Part shown: piece after piece, positions 34,142 to 45,275 of the stretch
Numbering within the stretch: the first letter of the stretch is position 1
Layout of the letters: each line of letters starts with the position of its first letter
DNA from: Podospora pseudocomata
Lineage: Eukaryota > Ascomycota > Sordariomycetes > Sordariales > Podosporaceae
Direction: 5' to 3'
DNA: 64,000 nt
Assembly (NCBI RefSeq): GCF_035222375.1
Contig: NC_085888.1
Location: 248,001-312,000, forward strand
The notes under the pieces: generated by a model
Seen by the model: only the letters and a program-made list of their open reading frames with translations
Told to the model about the DNA's origin: nothing
Database searches by the model: none
Made by a program: the position numbers and the translations under genes

Positions 34142-35379
34142 TCACTTGAGCTCACCCAACAACATGTTCCGGTCTGATGACGCAGAGAGGACTAGACAAA
34201 AGTTAGCAACACGTCCAGCACCAGGCAGAAGTCAACGACACATACTGAGAGGTTCCGCCCCCGGTGCAAAGTCAACCGAGTTGACTGTCCCCTTATGACC
34301 GGGAAGCTTGTACAGCAACCTTCCTGTACCCGCCTCCCAAACTACAGCCGTTCCATCACCAGCACCCACCGCGATCTTCTTGCCGTCCGAGTCCCAGCTT
34401 CCCTTGATCAAGTTCTTCTCCATGCCCAGCGGTGCGCCGTCAAATGTCCGAATGTGTCGCTCGGCAGGGGCGAAAGGCCTAATGTCCCACGTCCTGGCGG
34501 TCGAGTCCATCGCATACGACAATAATTGCTGCCCGTCCGGCGATACCCTCAACGTCGTGATCGTGTCCTGATGACCCAGCATTGTGTGTACCACAGCCTT
34601 TTTCCTGACATCCCACACCTTGATATCATTGTCGATGCCACCTGAATAGATCTCATTGCCAGCCTCCGAGATAGCAACCGCCGTGATGGGGAAATCCGTT
34701 TCAATGTAATCCGCCGCGTGCTTCGTCCTTGGATCCCAAATACCAACTGTGCCGTCGTTGCTGCCGCTGATGAGGATCTCCTCGCCACGCTTGCTCAGGT
34801 CTAGCGATGTGACGCCTTCTTCGTGTCCGACGTAGCGTCTTATCCTTGTGCCTGATGTGAGGTCCCAACTAGCGAGGTGCATATCGGCAGAGGCGGTGAA
34901 GAGGATTTCGGAATCGCGGGACCATTGCAGGTCAAGGACGGCGCCCTTGTGGCCGGAGAGAACGCCGTAGTTTTCGCAGTCGCCGTAGGTTCGCCAAAGC
35001 ACTGGACTTGGTGTCAGTAGGTTTTCCGACCTGACCATCAAGTTTGTTTACGTACAAACTGTCCTGTCCATTGACCCAGAGGCTATTAAGTTTCCTGTGG
35101 GATCGAATCTTGCCGCAAAGATCTCGCCGCTGTGTCCTGACAGCTCCATTACTGGAGCCTGCAAGGAGCTCGTTCGTGGAACCTGCATCGCGCATGTTAG
35201 TAGACATGATAGGACTTGTTTCCAAAACTCCAAAGACATACCGACGACTGAATTAGGGCACCAGAGCTTCCACCAGCAGGGCCAGAGCGGGTAGCGAGGG
35301 CGCGACTAGAGCCCACGTTCTGCCGCTTGACCACGAGCTGCTGGTCGTCGCCTGGGAACGGTCTCTTTTCAGAAGACAT
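34142..35379 (-). CDS. U5 snRNP 40-kDa WD40 protein (SNRNP40/Prp8-binding)
   Basis: Exons 35379-35242, 35182-35056, 35001-34246 and 34191-34142 give 356 residues, close to human SNRNP40 (357). The N-terminus (KRPFPGDDQQLVVKRQN) is typical of the family. WD repeats follow, starting with MELSGHSGEIFAARFDPTG, then YGVLSGHKGAVLDLQWS, YVGHEEGVTSLDL, MLGHQDTITTLRVSPDG and LPGHKGTVNSVDF, and ending LSASSDRNMLLGELK, which closes the propeller. It should work in the nucleus in the U5/tri-snRNP with Prp8. It is divergent from bet3. Confidence 0.92.
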
Positions 35380-35854
35380 GATTGATGATATTCAAAGATC
35401 CAATGTGTCTGTTGAATCAATTGATGTCGTAATGTTGTGATGCCGTGATGCCGTGATGCCGTGATGCCGTGATGCAATGGTAGGATTGAGTCTTGAACAA
35501 GATGGGTCTCTTGGCGAGGCTGCGCTGTTTGACTTTCAAGTCCCAAATCCAATTGATGGTGATGCGCCAGTGCTGGAGGACGCGCCTGATGGATTTTAGA
35601 TTCCCCGCTTCCCGCCCAAGGCACATGAGCACTGACCTGGGGTCCCTGCACTTTAGGGGAGTAGTGGGGCTTTGTCCCCCGACATGCTGCCTGTAAGGTG
35701 AGCACCCTTGTAGCTACCGCCAGGAACATCACCGCCCTCTCCGAACAAACATCATTCTGGGTGCCTCCGATAGTTATACGCAACACCGCTCTTCGTCGCT
35801 TCTTCGGTTCAATCTTAGGTTATTTACCAGGCATTCTCTCGACCCTCTTCCGCC
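35380..35854. promoter_or_regulatory. Shared promoter region of SNRNP40-like gene and bet3
   Basis: 475 bp between divergent ATGs. Contains the 8-bp tandem repeat at 35437-35476 on the SNRNP40 side. Confidence 0.6.
35437..35476 (+). repeat. 8-bp tandem repeat
   Basis: Almost five copies of GTGATGCC, about 60 bp before the SNRNP40-like ATG and probably in its 5' leader. Confidence 0.92.
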
Positions 35855-36630
35855 ATGGCGGCTAACAAGGCGTCCCGATTGGGTGAAGAGTACGCTGCGC
35901 ATCCCTCCTCTGTTTACTTCGTTGCCATCTCTGCTAACACTGCTTCTCTGACAGGATCTGGAAGTAAGGGCCTCCCACACGCCCTCAGCTAGAACTCAAC
36001 CATCGCTAATGCTGCCCGCCGCTGAAGGACACGGATAGACAAGGTCAACGCCGAGCTGGTCGTCCTCACATACGGCACCATCGTTGCGCAGCTGTGTAAG
36101 GACTTTGACAGCGACTATGTCGAGGTCAACAAGCAACTCGATAAGATGGGGTACAACATCGGTCTGCGCCTAATCGAGGATTACCTTGCGAAATCCAACA
36201 CTGTACGCCGATGTTCGAACTTCAAGGAAACAGCCGAGATGATCGCGAAGGTGGGCAGTTTGGCATGTTGGGCCGGTGTTTGCGCGTGACGTGTGTGTCT
36301 GACAGATGTGCTCTTCAGGTTGGGTTCAAGATATTCCTCAACATCACGCCAACGATAGCGAATTGGACCAACGACGGCAAGCAGTTCTCCCTGATCTTTG
36401 ATGAGAACCCCTTTGCCGACTTTGTGGAACTACCCGACGACGGCCGGGCCCAAGACGAGCTGTGGTATTCGAATATCCTGTGCGGCGTGTTGAGGGGAGC
36501 GTTGGAGATGGTACAAATGCAGGTGGAGGCCCATTTCATCAGCGACGTGCTTAGGGGTAACGATACGACCGAGATGCGCATCACGCTGATACGATATATC
36601 GATGACGAGTTGCCACCAGAGGACGACTAG
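35855..36630 (+). CDS. bet3: TRAPP complex core subunit Bet3
   Basis: Exons 35855-35889, 35955-35963 (9 nt), 36028-36250 and 36319-36630 give 192 residues. The protein reads SRLGEEIWK, then KVNAELVVLTYGTIVAQL, DKMGYNIGLRLIEDYLA, the conserved acylation-site Cys77 in RRCSNF, GFKIFLNITPTIANW and LCGVLRGALEMVQMQVEA, all Bet3 landmarks. Bet3 is a core subunit of TRAPP, a tethering factor and Ypt1/Rab1 exchange factor at the Golgi. The 9-nt exon is needed to make the conserved GEEIWK; both flanking introns have canonical ends. Confidence 0.95.
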
Positions 36631-38166
36631 AGGGTGTGAGAAGATCAATGATCAAAGAGCGGATAAGGGTCGCCGGGAAATACAAGGCCTCGGGCATAAC
36701 TGATACATGGCTATTCTTAATGTCTCATGAGTAAACAATGGATGATGAGGGCGTGCAAAACGTATGTACCGCCCGTTGACTTGATGGCGGTCTGTTCATC
36801 TGCTCAGGGTTGCGTACCTACAGTGTCGAAGGTTTGCTTGCAGTTGTCTAGATCCTTCGACTGCTAACCTTCTTATACCAGACGATAACCTAACACGGCG
36901 TTTACAATCAACCCCAGAACATTATGCACATAGCCCAAGGACCCAACCTGCGAGCCGCTTTACGGAGAGGGAATCCAGAGTTGTGCCGTGTTTCCTTCCA
37001 CAGCTCTTTGTATGGCGCATGTGGCATCTTCCTCGTGGATGCATTGTTTCAAGTCACCACCACGTGGAAATGACGACTTGTAAAAACATGCATACAAGAC
37101 CACCAATTCCCTCACGCGCCGTTCCGGTGGTACAGACTTCAGAGTCGGCGTCCGGATGTTGAGGGATTGGACACCGCCCTCCGAGGATCATGAGGTTCGT
37201 CTCAGCAGCTTGGTGATACCGCGGAGCCTCACACGTTGCGAATGGAAATGACGATGAGGTGCCGTCAGGGCTACCATCCGACTTTGCCGCACCGCGCATG
37301 GGGGGTAACGAGGGGTGGCCAACAACAGCCGCGCTCGCCCAGGAACCGGCCACACACTGCCCTGCCCGCTGCCCAACAGCCCAGGAGCCAATCCTTTGAG
37401 TCGGGCTGTGCAGGTTTGTCGCCCCAGAGTTGCCCAGCAGATATGGTGACCACACCACCATCTTTTGGAATTTCGGGCACCGCCATCGGATTTACTCTTG
37501 TACTCACTGCCACTGCCGACGAATCAGCCCCTTTCCTTTTTGCCCGTTTATTCCCTGGGCACTCATCAAATGACATAACCAAGTGGAGGTGCTGTTGTCC
37601 AGTTCAAGTACAAAACCACACATGGAAGGCCACGCGCGCGCCCACCGGGTCCGGGTCTCGCCCAACCCACGTATTGCCCACATACGTATATATCACCGAC
37701 GGGTCGGCCACCGTCTCAAGCCCTGTGTCAAAGACCCTCATTGAAAACATTTCTTTGTTGTATAAGGCACCGAACCCCGGGTCAAGGGCATTGTCCTGCA
37801 CGGGAGATCACCGGTCATAACCTTGTTCAACCCCTTTCTTCCAAACCTCAGTCTTTGTCCAACAAGCTCAGAGGGGGACCTGACGTTCACTTGTAACACG
37901 CGATGCTCACCTTCTCAAGCTCCCGGCCAACCCGGCAGCCTGCCCGCGGGGTGTGCCGGCCACACGAGATCGGCGAGTCGAATCTCAACTCTGCGTGTCA
38001 AAACTCATTCAACACAATAAAGACTGCCATGGCGGCAGGGCTCGGGAGCAGTCTATTTCTGTTTCAAGGACTGTCGAGTATTTCTCCTAGGATTTTGACG
38101 GAAGCTTCGCTGCCGTCACCTACGTTTCCACCTTCATCGACCTATCAAGAAGAAGACAGGGGCAGT
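36631..38166. other. Intergenic, about 1.5 kb
   Basis: No gene recognised. The frame of the next gene is open back to 37903, but the added sequence looks non-coding. Confidence 0.5.
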
Positions 38167-38658
38167 ATGGGGAACTCAAAATCGAAACCATCTCGAGAAT
38201 CAAAGCCGAATTCACGATTCTCACGGCTCTCTACCACAGCCCTAGTAACCTCACCCGTTTCGGCATCCAAACGCACAAAACCGGAGTATAAACTCAAGGT
38301 CATCTGCTCCAACTGCGCCCGCAAAAACCTGCCTGAGACGGCCTGCCACACAGCGAACGATATCAACGCCAACGGGGGGAGCAACCTCGCCTTTCAGGAA
38401 GGGAGTTCTTACTATGAAAACCAAGAGCTGAAGAGTTGGAAGCTGGAGATTGACTGCTGCGGTTGGAGCAAGACGCGGGAGGAGGGGGTTTATCTCGTGG
38501 AGAAGCACATGAAGAATGCGCAGGAAAGGGGGAGGCCAATTAGTGTGGACGAGGTGCTGGTGAAGCTGGAGGAGGGCGGGATTGCGCATAGGAGTAATGT
38601 GGCCAAGAGGGTTTATAAGCCTAGGGGGCAGGATAACGCTCAGAGGCCGAGGGGTTCG

Positions 38659-38689
<31 letters not shown>

Positions 38690-38805
38690 CACGTCCCCAA
38701 TCACACCCGCAGCCGCAACAACAACTACAGCAAAGAACGAGACAGGGATGGAGTCAGCAGAGTTGGCATCAGGGGGTCGAGTACCAGTATCCTGGAAGAC
38801 GATGA
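38167..38805 (+). CDS. Hypothetical, putatively N-myristoylated Cys-containing protein
   Basis: A single exon, 212 residues from this ATG. I chose the start because it gives MGNSKSKPS, a good N-myristoylation signal (Gly2, Ser at position 4, basic residues at 5 and 7) that could anchor the protein to membranes. The middle is conserved-looking: a CSNCARKNLP pair, then TACHTANDIN, WKLEIDCCGWSK and VYLVEKHMKNAQERG. The two CxxC/CC sites could bind metal. The C-terminus is a Gln/Pro-rich tail with a run of eight Gln. Family not recognised. Upstream in-frame Met codons at 37903 and 38032 would bury the myristoylation signal. Confidence 0.65.
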
Positions 38806-39243
38806 ACGACAGAAGAATCATGACATATGGCTCTGCCACGGTGCATATCTTGGATTTTGGTTTCGTCATCTATCATATCAGCTTGGGGCTGGCACACCCG
38901 AGTATTCTGAGCATAAATTGGGCATTGGGACTGGATATGGTGTGGCATGGCATGGCACTGGATACAGGTTTATATCCAGAGACTGATCATGGCGAGAGGC
39001 ATGCTCGGCAGAACGATACCCTTGGTTTTAGTGGTTACACATATCGTAATGTTTTTCAAATGCGCATCAATCATCATAAACGCCAGTCCTACTTAGACAA
39101 TAATGGAACCGTGATATTTTGTCCCGCTTGGGGTACAAGTAAAATCAGAAACGGGATATTCTCTCCTCTTCCTTCCGCATCACATACCAAACTCGGTTGC
39201 CATCTTTAATCGGTCCCTCTTATATTGAGATGATGAAAATCCC
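38806..39243. other. Convergent spacer
   Basis: Between the 38167 gene and small-family gene A. AT-richer than the left half of the window; no gene seen. Confidence 0.5.
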
Positions 39244-39691
39244 TCAGCGTCTCAAACTCTTCCACTTATCAATCTCTCCATTGTGATAATCGAGATGACT
39301 ACGAACCGTCCTGTCGATCTGGGCTTGGGTGAACGAAGCAATGTGATCCATCCGCAGAGCGCTGCATAGGCGGTACGTACGTAAGTTGGCCCAAAAGTCA
39401 GCCTTTTTCCATCTTGACATGGCAAACATTCTTTGCAAGCTGTTCCTCACCAGAGATCTTTTTTTTTATAACGTTTTTCTTTTTTTTTTTTTTTTTTTTT
39501 ACTTACTAGTGTGAAGCAACAAGCTCTATATCGGCCCGGAGCCATTTCTCGCACTCTGCTTTGAGCCTAACCTCGCATGTGGTCCTGAACTTCTTCAGCT
39601 TCTCCACACGCTCCAGCGGGGTGGCTTTCTGGTCGATGTGGTATGTGATCATTACATCGCAGAGTGAGTTTAGTTGGTTGGCGGTGACCAT
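39244..39691 (-). CDS. Small-protein family member A (unrecognised family)
   Basis: Exons 39691-39507 and 39361-39244, with a 145-nt intron (GTAAGT/CAG, phase 2) holding a ~20-nt homopolymer A-run, give exactly 100 residues. The N-terminal block MVTANQLNSLCDVMITYHID and the C-terminal blocks FTQAQIDRTV and DYHNGEIDKWKSLRR recur in the genes at 39875-40281 and 41095-41447. The middle is charged and probably helical, with a second Cys pair (residues 39 and 47). There is no signal peptide or membrane helix, so a soluble intracellular protein is likely. Function unknown. The paralogues confirm the splice: all three have the intron at the same place and phase. Confidence 0.8.
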
Positions 39692-39874
39692 CGTTCTGTG
39701 CTGTTGTCAAGTGAGTAAGGTGGGATGAGAGGGATGTCCATGCTGGCCGGTGCAGGAAGGCAAAGGTGATGTGATGGGTGCTTAGGTACACTCTGCTTAT
39801 ATTTCTCCACATAACCCTAACCCCCTGTCGGGGTAATGCCTCGCTCAGCCTCTCCCCAATTGGCCAGGGCCCCC

Positions 39875-40281
39875 TCAACATCTCAACCTCTTCCACTTAT
39901 CAATCTCTCCGCTGTGGTAATTGACACCAGGTCGAACTGTCCTCTCGATTTGGGCCCGGGTGAATGCAGTATGGTTGTTGATAAGTCTGGTGCTAGATAG
40001 GTGGGTAGGTAGCCAGCTTTCGGTCTTTGAGATATCAAAAGTGCGCTGAGCTCTTCCAGTTCTTTGGCGGTTACCGCTTACGATTTCGCAATAATGTAGA
40101 CATCATAGTATGAGTCGGTTGCAGATAACAGAGCTTTCTCAGCCTGTCTTGTAAGCCAAGCTCTACATTTGATTATGGATTTCTCCAGCCTTTCCACCTT
40201 TTTGAGTGGGATGGCCGTTTGGTCGATGTGGTAGGTGATCATGGAGTCGCAGATGGAGTTGAACTCGGCGGCGGTGACCAT
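39875..40281 (-). CDS. Small-protein family member B
   Basis: Exons 40281-40082 and 39992-39875 around an 89-nt intron (GTAAGC/TAG, phase 2) give 105 residues. It starts MVTAAEFNSICDSMITYHID and ends FTRAQIERTV...NYHSGEIDKWKRLRC. Exon 2 is 118 nt, the same length as in member A, and its DNA is plainly similar to A (for example the stretch coding GEIDKWK). A and B are in tandem on the minus strand with only 183 bp between B stop and A start, so they probably arose by tandem duplication. No signal peptide or domain recognised. Confidence 0.8.
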
Positions 40282-41094
40282 TTTTGTTCTTTTTTATGTG
40301 GGTGAGTTGAGGAAATGGCGGAGAGAGGGAATGATGAACTGTGGTGATGATGTGAAGTGGTGTTGAGAAGACGGTGATGAAGCTTGCGGGAATGCTTTTC
40401 AGCCCTTTGCTCCGATTTTATCTGGGTGTGACATGGACGTCAAGGTTTGTGAAGCTTTTCAGTTTTCGCAAGTTCTGTATGAAACTTTCTTTTCTTCATC
40501 CGATTAGGAGGGACCCATCGGAGCCTCCTAAAAGCCACACTACACCAAAATAAAATGCTTCAAACTATAAACCAATTCTATATAAGCTTCCAACTACGCG
40601 ATAAAGATGGTTGTCGACTGGCCTTTGAAGATGGTCTATAGTAAACCTTTAAGAGTCAAAGGTAGAGAAATATCACCATTCGATTGTTACTTAAAAGCGA
40701 TATAAGGCAGAGATAACCGCCAAAGCCTCATGTTCTGTTCTCATGATGCGTCAACCTGGGTCCATTCCATGTAAGTCACTTCCTTGCCTATCCGACATTG
40801 ACTTTGTTGGGAGAATAACGGGCCTGAAGACGATGCCGAGACTTGCTGGTGTCGAGACTGGCGTTAAAAAATATGATGGGCTGAACGGCTGCCAGTAGAC
40901 CGGGCCAGCAAGCTTCAGCACAACTACCCCGTAAATTTCTGGCCCTTGATCAAAAACCATTGCAAAGACTCGGCAACCTGACACACAAACCACGGAGAGA
41001 AGAGCGCCTGTTTAAATCCTTTCTTCAATCCAACCCATATCTTCCACACCCACTCCCCACCCAAGCGTCCTCACCAAGGGCGTGCAAAGACAAA
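40282..41094. promoter_or_regulatory. Divergent region between small-family members B and C
   Basis: 813 bp between the B and C ATGs, AT-rich, with no ORF of note. Both promoters should lie here. Confidence 0.5.
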
Positions 41095-41447
41095 ATGGTC
41101 TTGACCAGCGAGTTCAACTCGATCTGCGACGCGATGATCTCGCACCACATCGATCAAAAGAAAAAGTCATCCGAGCGAATCGACAAGTTGAATCAATACA
41201 AAGCCAACCAAATATCCAGGGTTGTTGCCAAACCAATGCCGTGGTGTTTTAATCCCCTCTTTCTGTAAGTCAGCACCATGATGATGAATGGGCTCTGGCA
41301 TTTGAGATAGACACTGACCTTGGGTATTCTAGCGCCGAGCGCATCCTCTTTGTAACTGGGTTTGCACAAGCTCAGATTGATATCGCAGTTCATCATTATA
41401 ATTATCACAACGGAGAAGTTAAAAATTGGAAGGTGTTAAGAGGTTAA
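41095..41447 (+). CDS. Small-protein family member C
   Basis: Exons 41095-41264 and 41333-41447 around a 68-nt intron (GTAAGT/TAG, phase 2) give 94 residues. It starts MVLTSEFNSICDAMISHHID and ends FAQAQIDIAV...NYHNGEVKNWKVLRG. It is inverted relative to A and B and more diverged, especially in the middle, where the charged helix of A and B is replaced by a Pro/Trp/Phe-containing stretch. That could reflect drift or an unusual splice choice. No signal peptide or known domain. Confidence 0.75.
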
Positions 41448-43619
41448 CGGGGTTGGAGGTGTTGAGAAGTTCGAAACCAGGCGGCCAAGGGAGGTAGTTG
41501 GGATAAGTCTACTCGCAGCCAAAATCAACTCTAAGCCACTGAAGGTGCATTTGTCCCCAGCCGATGGGGTTAGATAGGAAGTTTCTAGTGGCAGTTCACA
41601 GCTTGAAATAATCAACCATCCTTTTCCCCTCACTTTGATGATTTCCATGGTAGGTACTACACACCTTGTGATACAACCAGCACCGCCCACGCGCAAAATA
41701 AAAAACAAAGAACGCCCCACCAAGAAGATGCTACCGACCTGCCAATTTGATGTGTTAATGTGTTAACGTGTAGCCATTTGCGACTGTATGATTGAGTTTA
41801 ACATCGACCAAAAGGCACATTACTGTAAGGGAGCTAAGAGACTATGGAAGATTGTAGCAAATGCGATCATGGAATCTTTGGTCATCCAGTGAGCAGCAGA
41901 CCTCTTTTTTGGCTACTTTTGTGAGAATAAGGGGTTGTAGGGCAAGGTCACTGGGGCAGAAAACGTAAGCAAAATGTAATGAGAGTGATCGTACTCTACA
42001 AATCTAACAAACAGACGAAAAACTACAGAAAGTGTGTGAAATACCCTAGCTCTGGGAGCAGCCAGAGTGTGGGCCCGAAGAAAGATGGAATAGGTGTGTC
42101 CTGGAAGCAGCCACATGGGTTGATATTGGATGTAATTAGATCCATGCTGGCCGTGGATGCCATGGAGGTCGAGGATTTGATTGTTCATCAAGGGGTAGAG
42201 ACGGTAAGGCGAAAGAAGGCGAGGCTTTGAGGATGAAAGAATAAGGATGTGGAGGCTCTGATGGATAAAGGGCTGGCAATATTGGCTAGGACTATGGATT
42301 CTTCATTTATGATGGTAACCAGGTAGGTATAATGAGGGCTGGACCTCCAATATGGACCGGGGGTTTGACAAGTGATGGGACATGCCTTGACTCCCAGGCT
42401 GTATTAAAGGCATGATCCAACTTAGTGAATTAACCTACCTATTCAAAGCACATTACCTTTCTTCTGAGGCCTTGTTGTCTGTCCTGTGCTATGGTCTGGT
42501 CTTTGGGCCGGTCACTTTCGCAACGGCAGGCGGCTGTAAAAAAGATCGACGCTATGTGAGGCCCGGTGATGACATCTGCAGCCATCTCTTCTCTCATTGC
42601 ATGATTTCCGTGGGCTCTTCTCAATTTTTGACAGCTCCTGCTGGCAGATCCTTACTGGTGGTTGTCACGACGAAGATGGTGTGTTGTTTCTCATAATGGC
42701 CACGCAGAAATAGTACTCTCTCTCACGCTTTTGGACAACTTGGAAAGCCACAGTATTTTCCACCTTGTGATTGTTTGACAGCGCCACCTGACTGGCTGCA
42801 CAACGAAGCGGCTTGGTTTCACTGACAAGAGACTCCGTGGAGAAACGTGCAGACGGATGCAATGCTGTCACACCAGAGCATCACTGCCATCACCGGTTGA
42901 GAGCTCAGTTCCCCACGGATAGCTTCCAAAAAAATCATGAAGCCTTGTTTCAAATGACCCTTTTTTGTCTCTGATTCTGTCTGTGCCCGATGTTGGCTGC
43001 GTGGCAGCTTTAACACCAGGGACGCGGGGTCTGGTCTCAGTCTTGTATAAAATTCCTGATGATCATCCGTATTATTGTGACACAAGCGCCGGTGTAACCC
43101 CCGTGGTGGCGCATGCCGTGGACGATTTACTGCCGGTTCTAGACTTTACCCAGCCTTCGGAAGTGGCTTACCACCTGCGCCAATGCGAGGTGTGCTTCTT
43201 CACATTATCGGTCGTACTCAGCCCAAATACGATGGGAGATCTCCCCCTCCCTCTGGTCCCTTCTCTTGTCGGTGTGGGCAGGGCTTTCTGGTCATCCCAT
43301 AGGTAGTTCGGCATATCGTGCAGTTTCAGCTCATACCAGGCCAATCGATCATTGGACGCTGTTCGTCACGGCCGACTCCGAGTACGCCTGTTGCATATGA
43401 ACCCGGGAGGGCGGTCCGCTGATTTCCCTCGGTGGCCCCGGTCGCCTTTAGTATGTGGTATTATGTTCCTGCTTTGCCCGCCCTTGACCCCCCGGACTCG
43501 ACTGAACTCGCAACTGGTTTCGTTTCTTCCCTTCTCGCCATATTCCTTTTTACCCTCTGTTTACATGCTCATCCGACACCTCGCCGAGGAAGCCCGCTTT
43601 CATTCGGGCCGATGCCGAC
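41448..43619. other. Intergenic, about 2.2 kb
   Basis: No gene recognised, and I could not find a fourth copy of the small-protein family by eye. The right end is the promoter and leader of the 43620 gene. Confidence 0.5.
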
Positions 43620-44729
43620 ATGGCTGTGTATAACCCAAACATCTCCAACGGCACCTGCTATTACACGGAGGACACCCCGACAAAGGGGGATTTTATCCCA
43701 TGTGGTAACGAGGCGCTCCAAGTATGGCCATGCTGCCACACGGGCAGTTTTTGTCTATCGCTAGGTGAAGCCAACGCCTGCTGGGACAAGACCTGTATGT
43801 CATCTCTTTTGTCCATCTCTCCTCTCCTCTCCCCTCCCCTCCCCTTTACTACTGACACAAAACAAAAACCAGCCGGAAACACCTACGTGGCAGGCTGCAC
43901 CGACCCCTCCTTCACCGACCCCAACTGCCTCTACAAGCGCGACCCCTTCCACTCCCAAGAATGGGTCGCCATCAACCAAGCCTGCAAAAACCTCAACGCC
44001 GCCTCCAGCCCCGACACGACCAACTGGACCGGCTGCAAGGTCCCCGACAACTCCACTGAACTGGTGAAGCTCTCCCTCGACGCCTGCACCCCCTATTGCA
44101 ACAAAGACCAGATCCTCTACCCCGGCTCCTCCTCCCTCGCCGCCTACGCCAGCCTACCCACCATCCCGGGGTCGTCCATCTTCTGGCAAAACAACTACGT
44201 GCCCCCCACCGCGCCAGCAGCGGGGTACACCCCCGGCAAAACCCGCGGCGTCGTCCCAACCTACACGGGTAAATCGTCCACCTCCTCCGCCGCCTCTCCC
44301 GAACCGGGAGGTCTCTCCCCCGGAGCCAAAGCGGGGATCGGCGTCGGCGCAGCGATAGGTGGTATCCTCCTCCTGTTGATCCTAGGCTGGGCAATCGTCC
44401 TCTGCCGCCGCAAGCGTCGGAGACAAAAGGAGTTGGAGATTGGGCATTATAACAGTATCCATGGTGGTGGGCATCACCCTGGGATGGTGGGTGTGCGTTC
44501 TCCCGGTGGCTTCAGCCAAAGCCATTACTCACAGCAGGATGTCATGACTGTCAGCTCGGCGACGGCTGTGCACCCGAGTCCGCCGCCGCCGTTTAACAGT
44601 GGTTTGTATTATGCGCATAATGCTGCTCCTGGGGAGTTACCCGGAACGACGGTGGGTGGGGGGCAGAGCCCGGGGCAAAAGAGCGAGTTGCCGGCTGATG
44701 AGAGGTTTTCGGTGCAGTTGCCTACCTAG
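43620..44729 (+). CDS. Cys-rich single-pass membrane protein (CC-family member 3)
   Basis: Exons 43620-43794 and 43873-44729 around a 78-nt intron (GTATGT/CAG) give 343 residues. The ectodomain has CYY, PC, a CC-x2-GS-x-C core, ACWD and YVAGCTD, and further Cys downstream. A Ser/Thr/Pro stalk follows, then a Gly/Ala/Leu transmembrane helix (AKAGIGVGAAIGGILLLLILGWAIVL) with the strongly basic flank CRRKRRRQKE and a ~90-residue Pro/Ser/His tail. It resembles the 81-2111 and 6676-7843 proteins. The intron is inside the Cys domain here, unlike the other two. No signal peptide follows this ATG, and no upstream exon was found. Confidence 0.8.
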   Translation: MAVYNPNISNGTCYYTEDTPTKGDFIPCGNEALQVWPCCHTGSFCLSLGEANACWDKTCMSSLLSISPLLSPPLPFTTDTKQKPAGNTYVAGCTDPSFTDPNCLYKRDPFHSQEWVAINQACKNLNAASSPDTTNWTGCKVPDNSTELVKLSLDACTPYCNKDQILYPGSSSLAAYASLPTIPGSSIFWQNNYVPPTAPAAGYTPGKTRGVVPTYTGKSSTSSAASPEPGGLSPGAKAGIGVGAAIGGILLLLILGWAIVLCRRKRRRQKELEIGHYNSIHGGGHHPGMVGVRSPGGFSQSHYSQQDVMTVSSATAVHPSPPPPFNSGLYYAHNAAPGELPGTTVGGGQSPGQKSELPADERFSVQLPT

Positions 44730-45275
44730 TTTAGGGTCGGGGGTTAGCGGGATGGGGAGGGAGAAGGAGAAAAGATATATACAAGAAGGATCTTTCTTGG
44801 TTGGGAAGAGTAACTTTTGTGACTGTCTGTACAACTGTAAAGAAGCTAAACTGATTGCACACAATCAGTCTTGGAACCAAATTTCAGGTGTGTTTGTTCA
44901 TGCTGATGTCGGCCCTTTTTTGCGGACAGGTGAAGAAAACTGGTGGTGAGAGTCAAGATTGAGACATGGAAGCTGTTGCAGCAGCTGAAAGTCTCGAGCT
45001 GGTTACCCAAAACATTTGTAAGGCGCATAAACCATTGTTCGAGATCGATACCCAATCAATCTGTGGACCTGTCTCCAGAATTTCCTACGGCATGTTTTTG
45101 TAGAGTCATCATTCTTATTGAGAAATACCTTTCAAGGCTACTAAACAAGATCCAAACCTGATCATAACTGAGCAGAGCCCACCCCCCCCCCCCCCACACA
45201 CACACACAACAATCCACCTTCCCAGGGTATCACACATTTCCACTCGTCCTTCATCACATCATCGCCAGTCATAAA
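44730..45275. other. Convergent spacer
   Basis: 3' flanks of the 43620 and 45276 genes. A C-run followed by a short CA run lies near 45180-45208. No gene seen. Confidence 0.55.
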
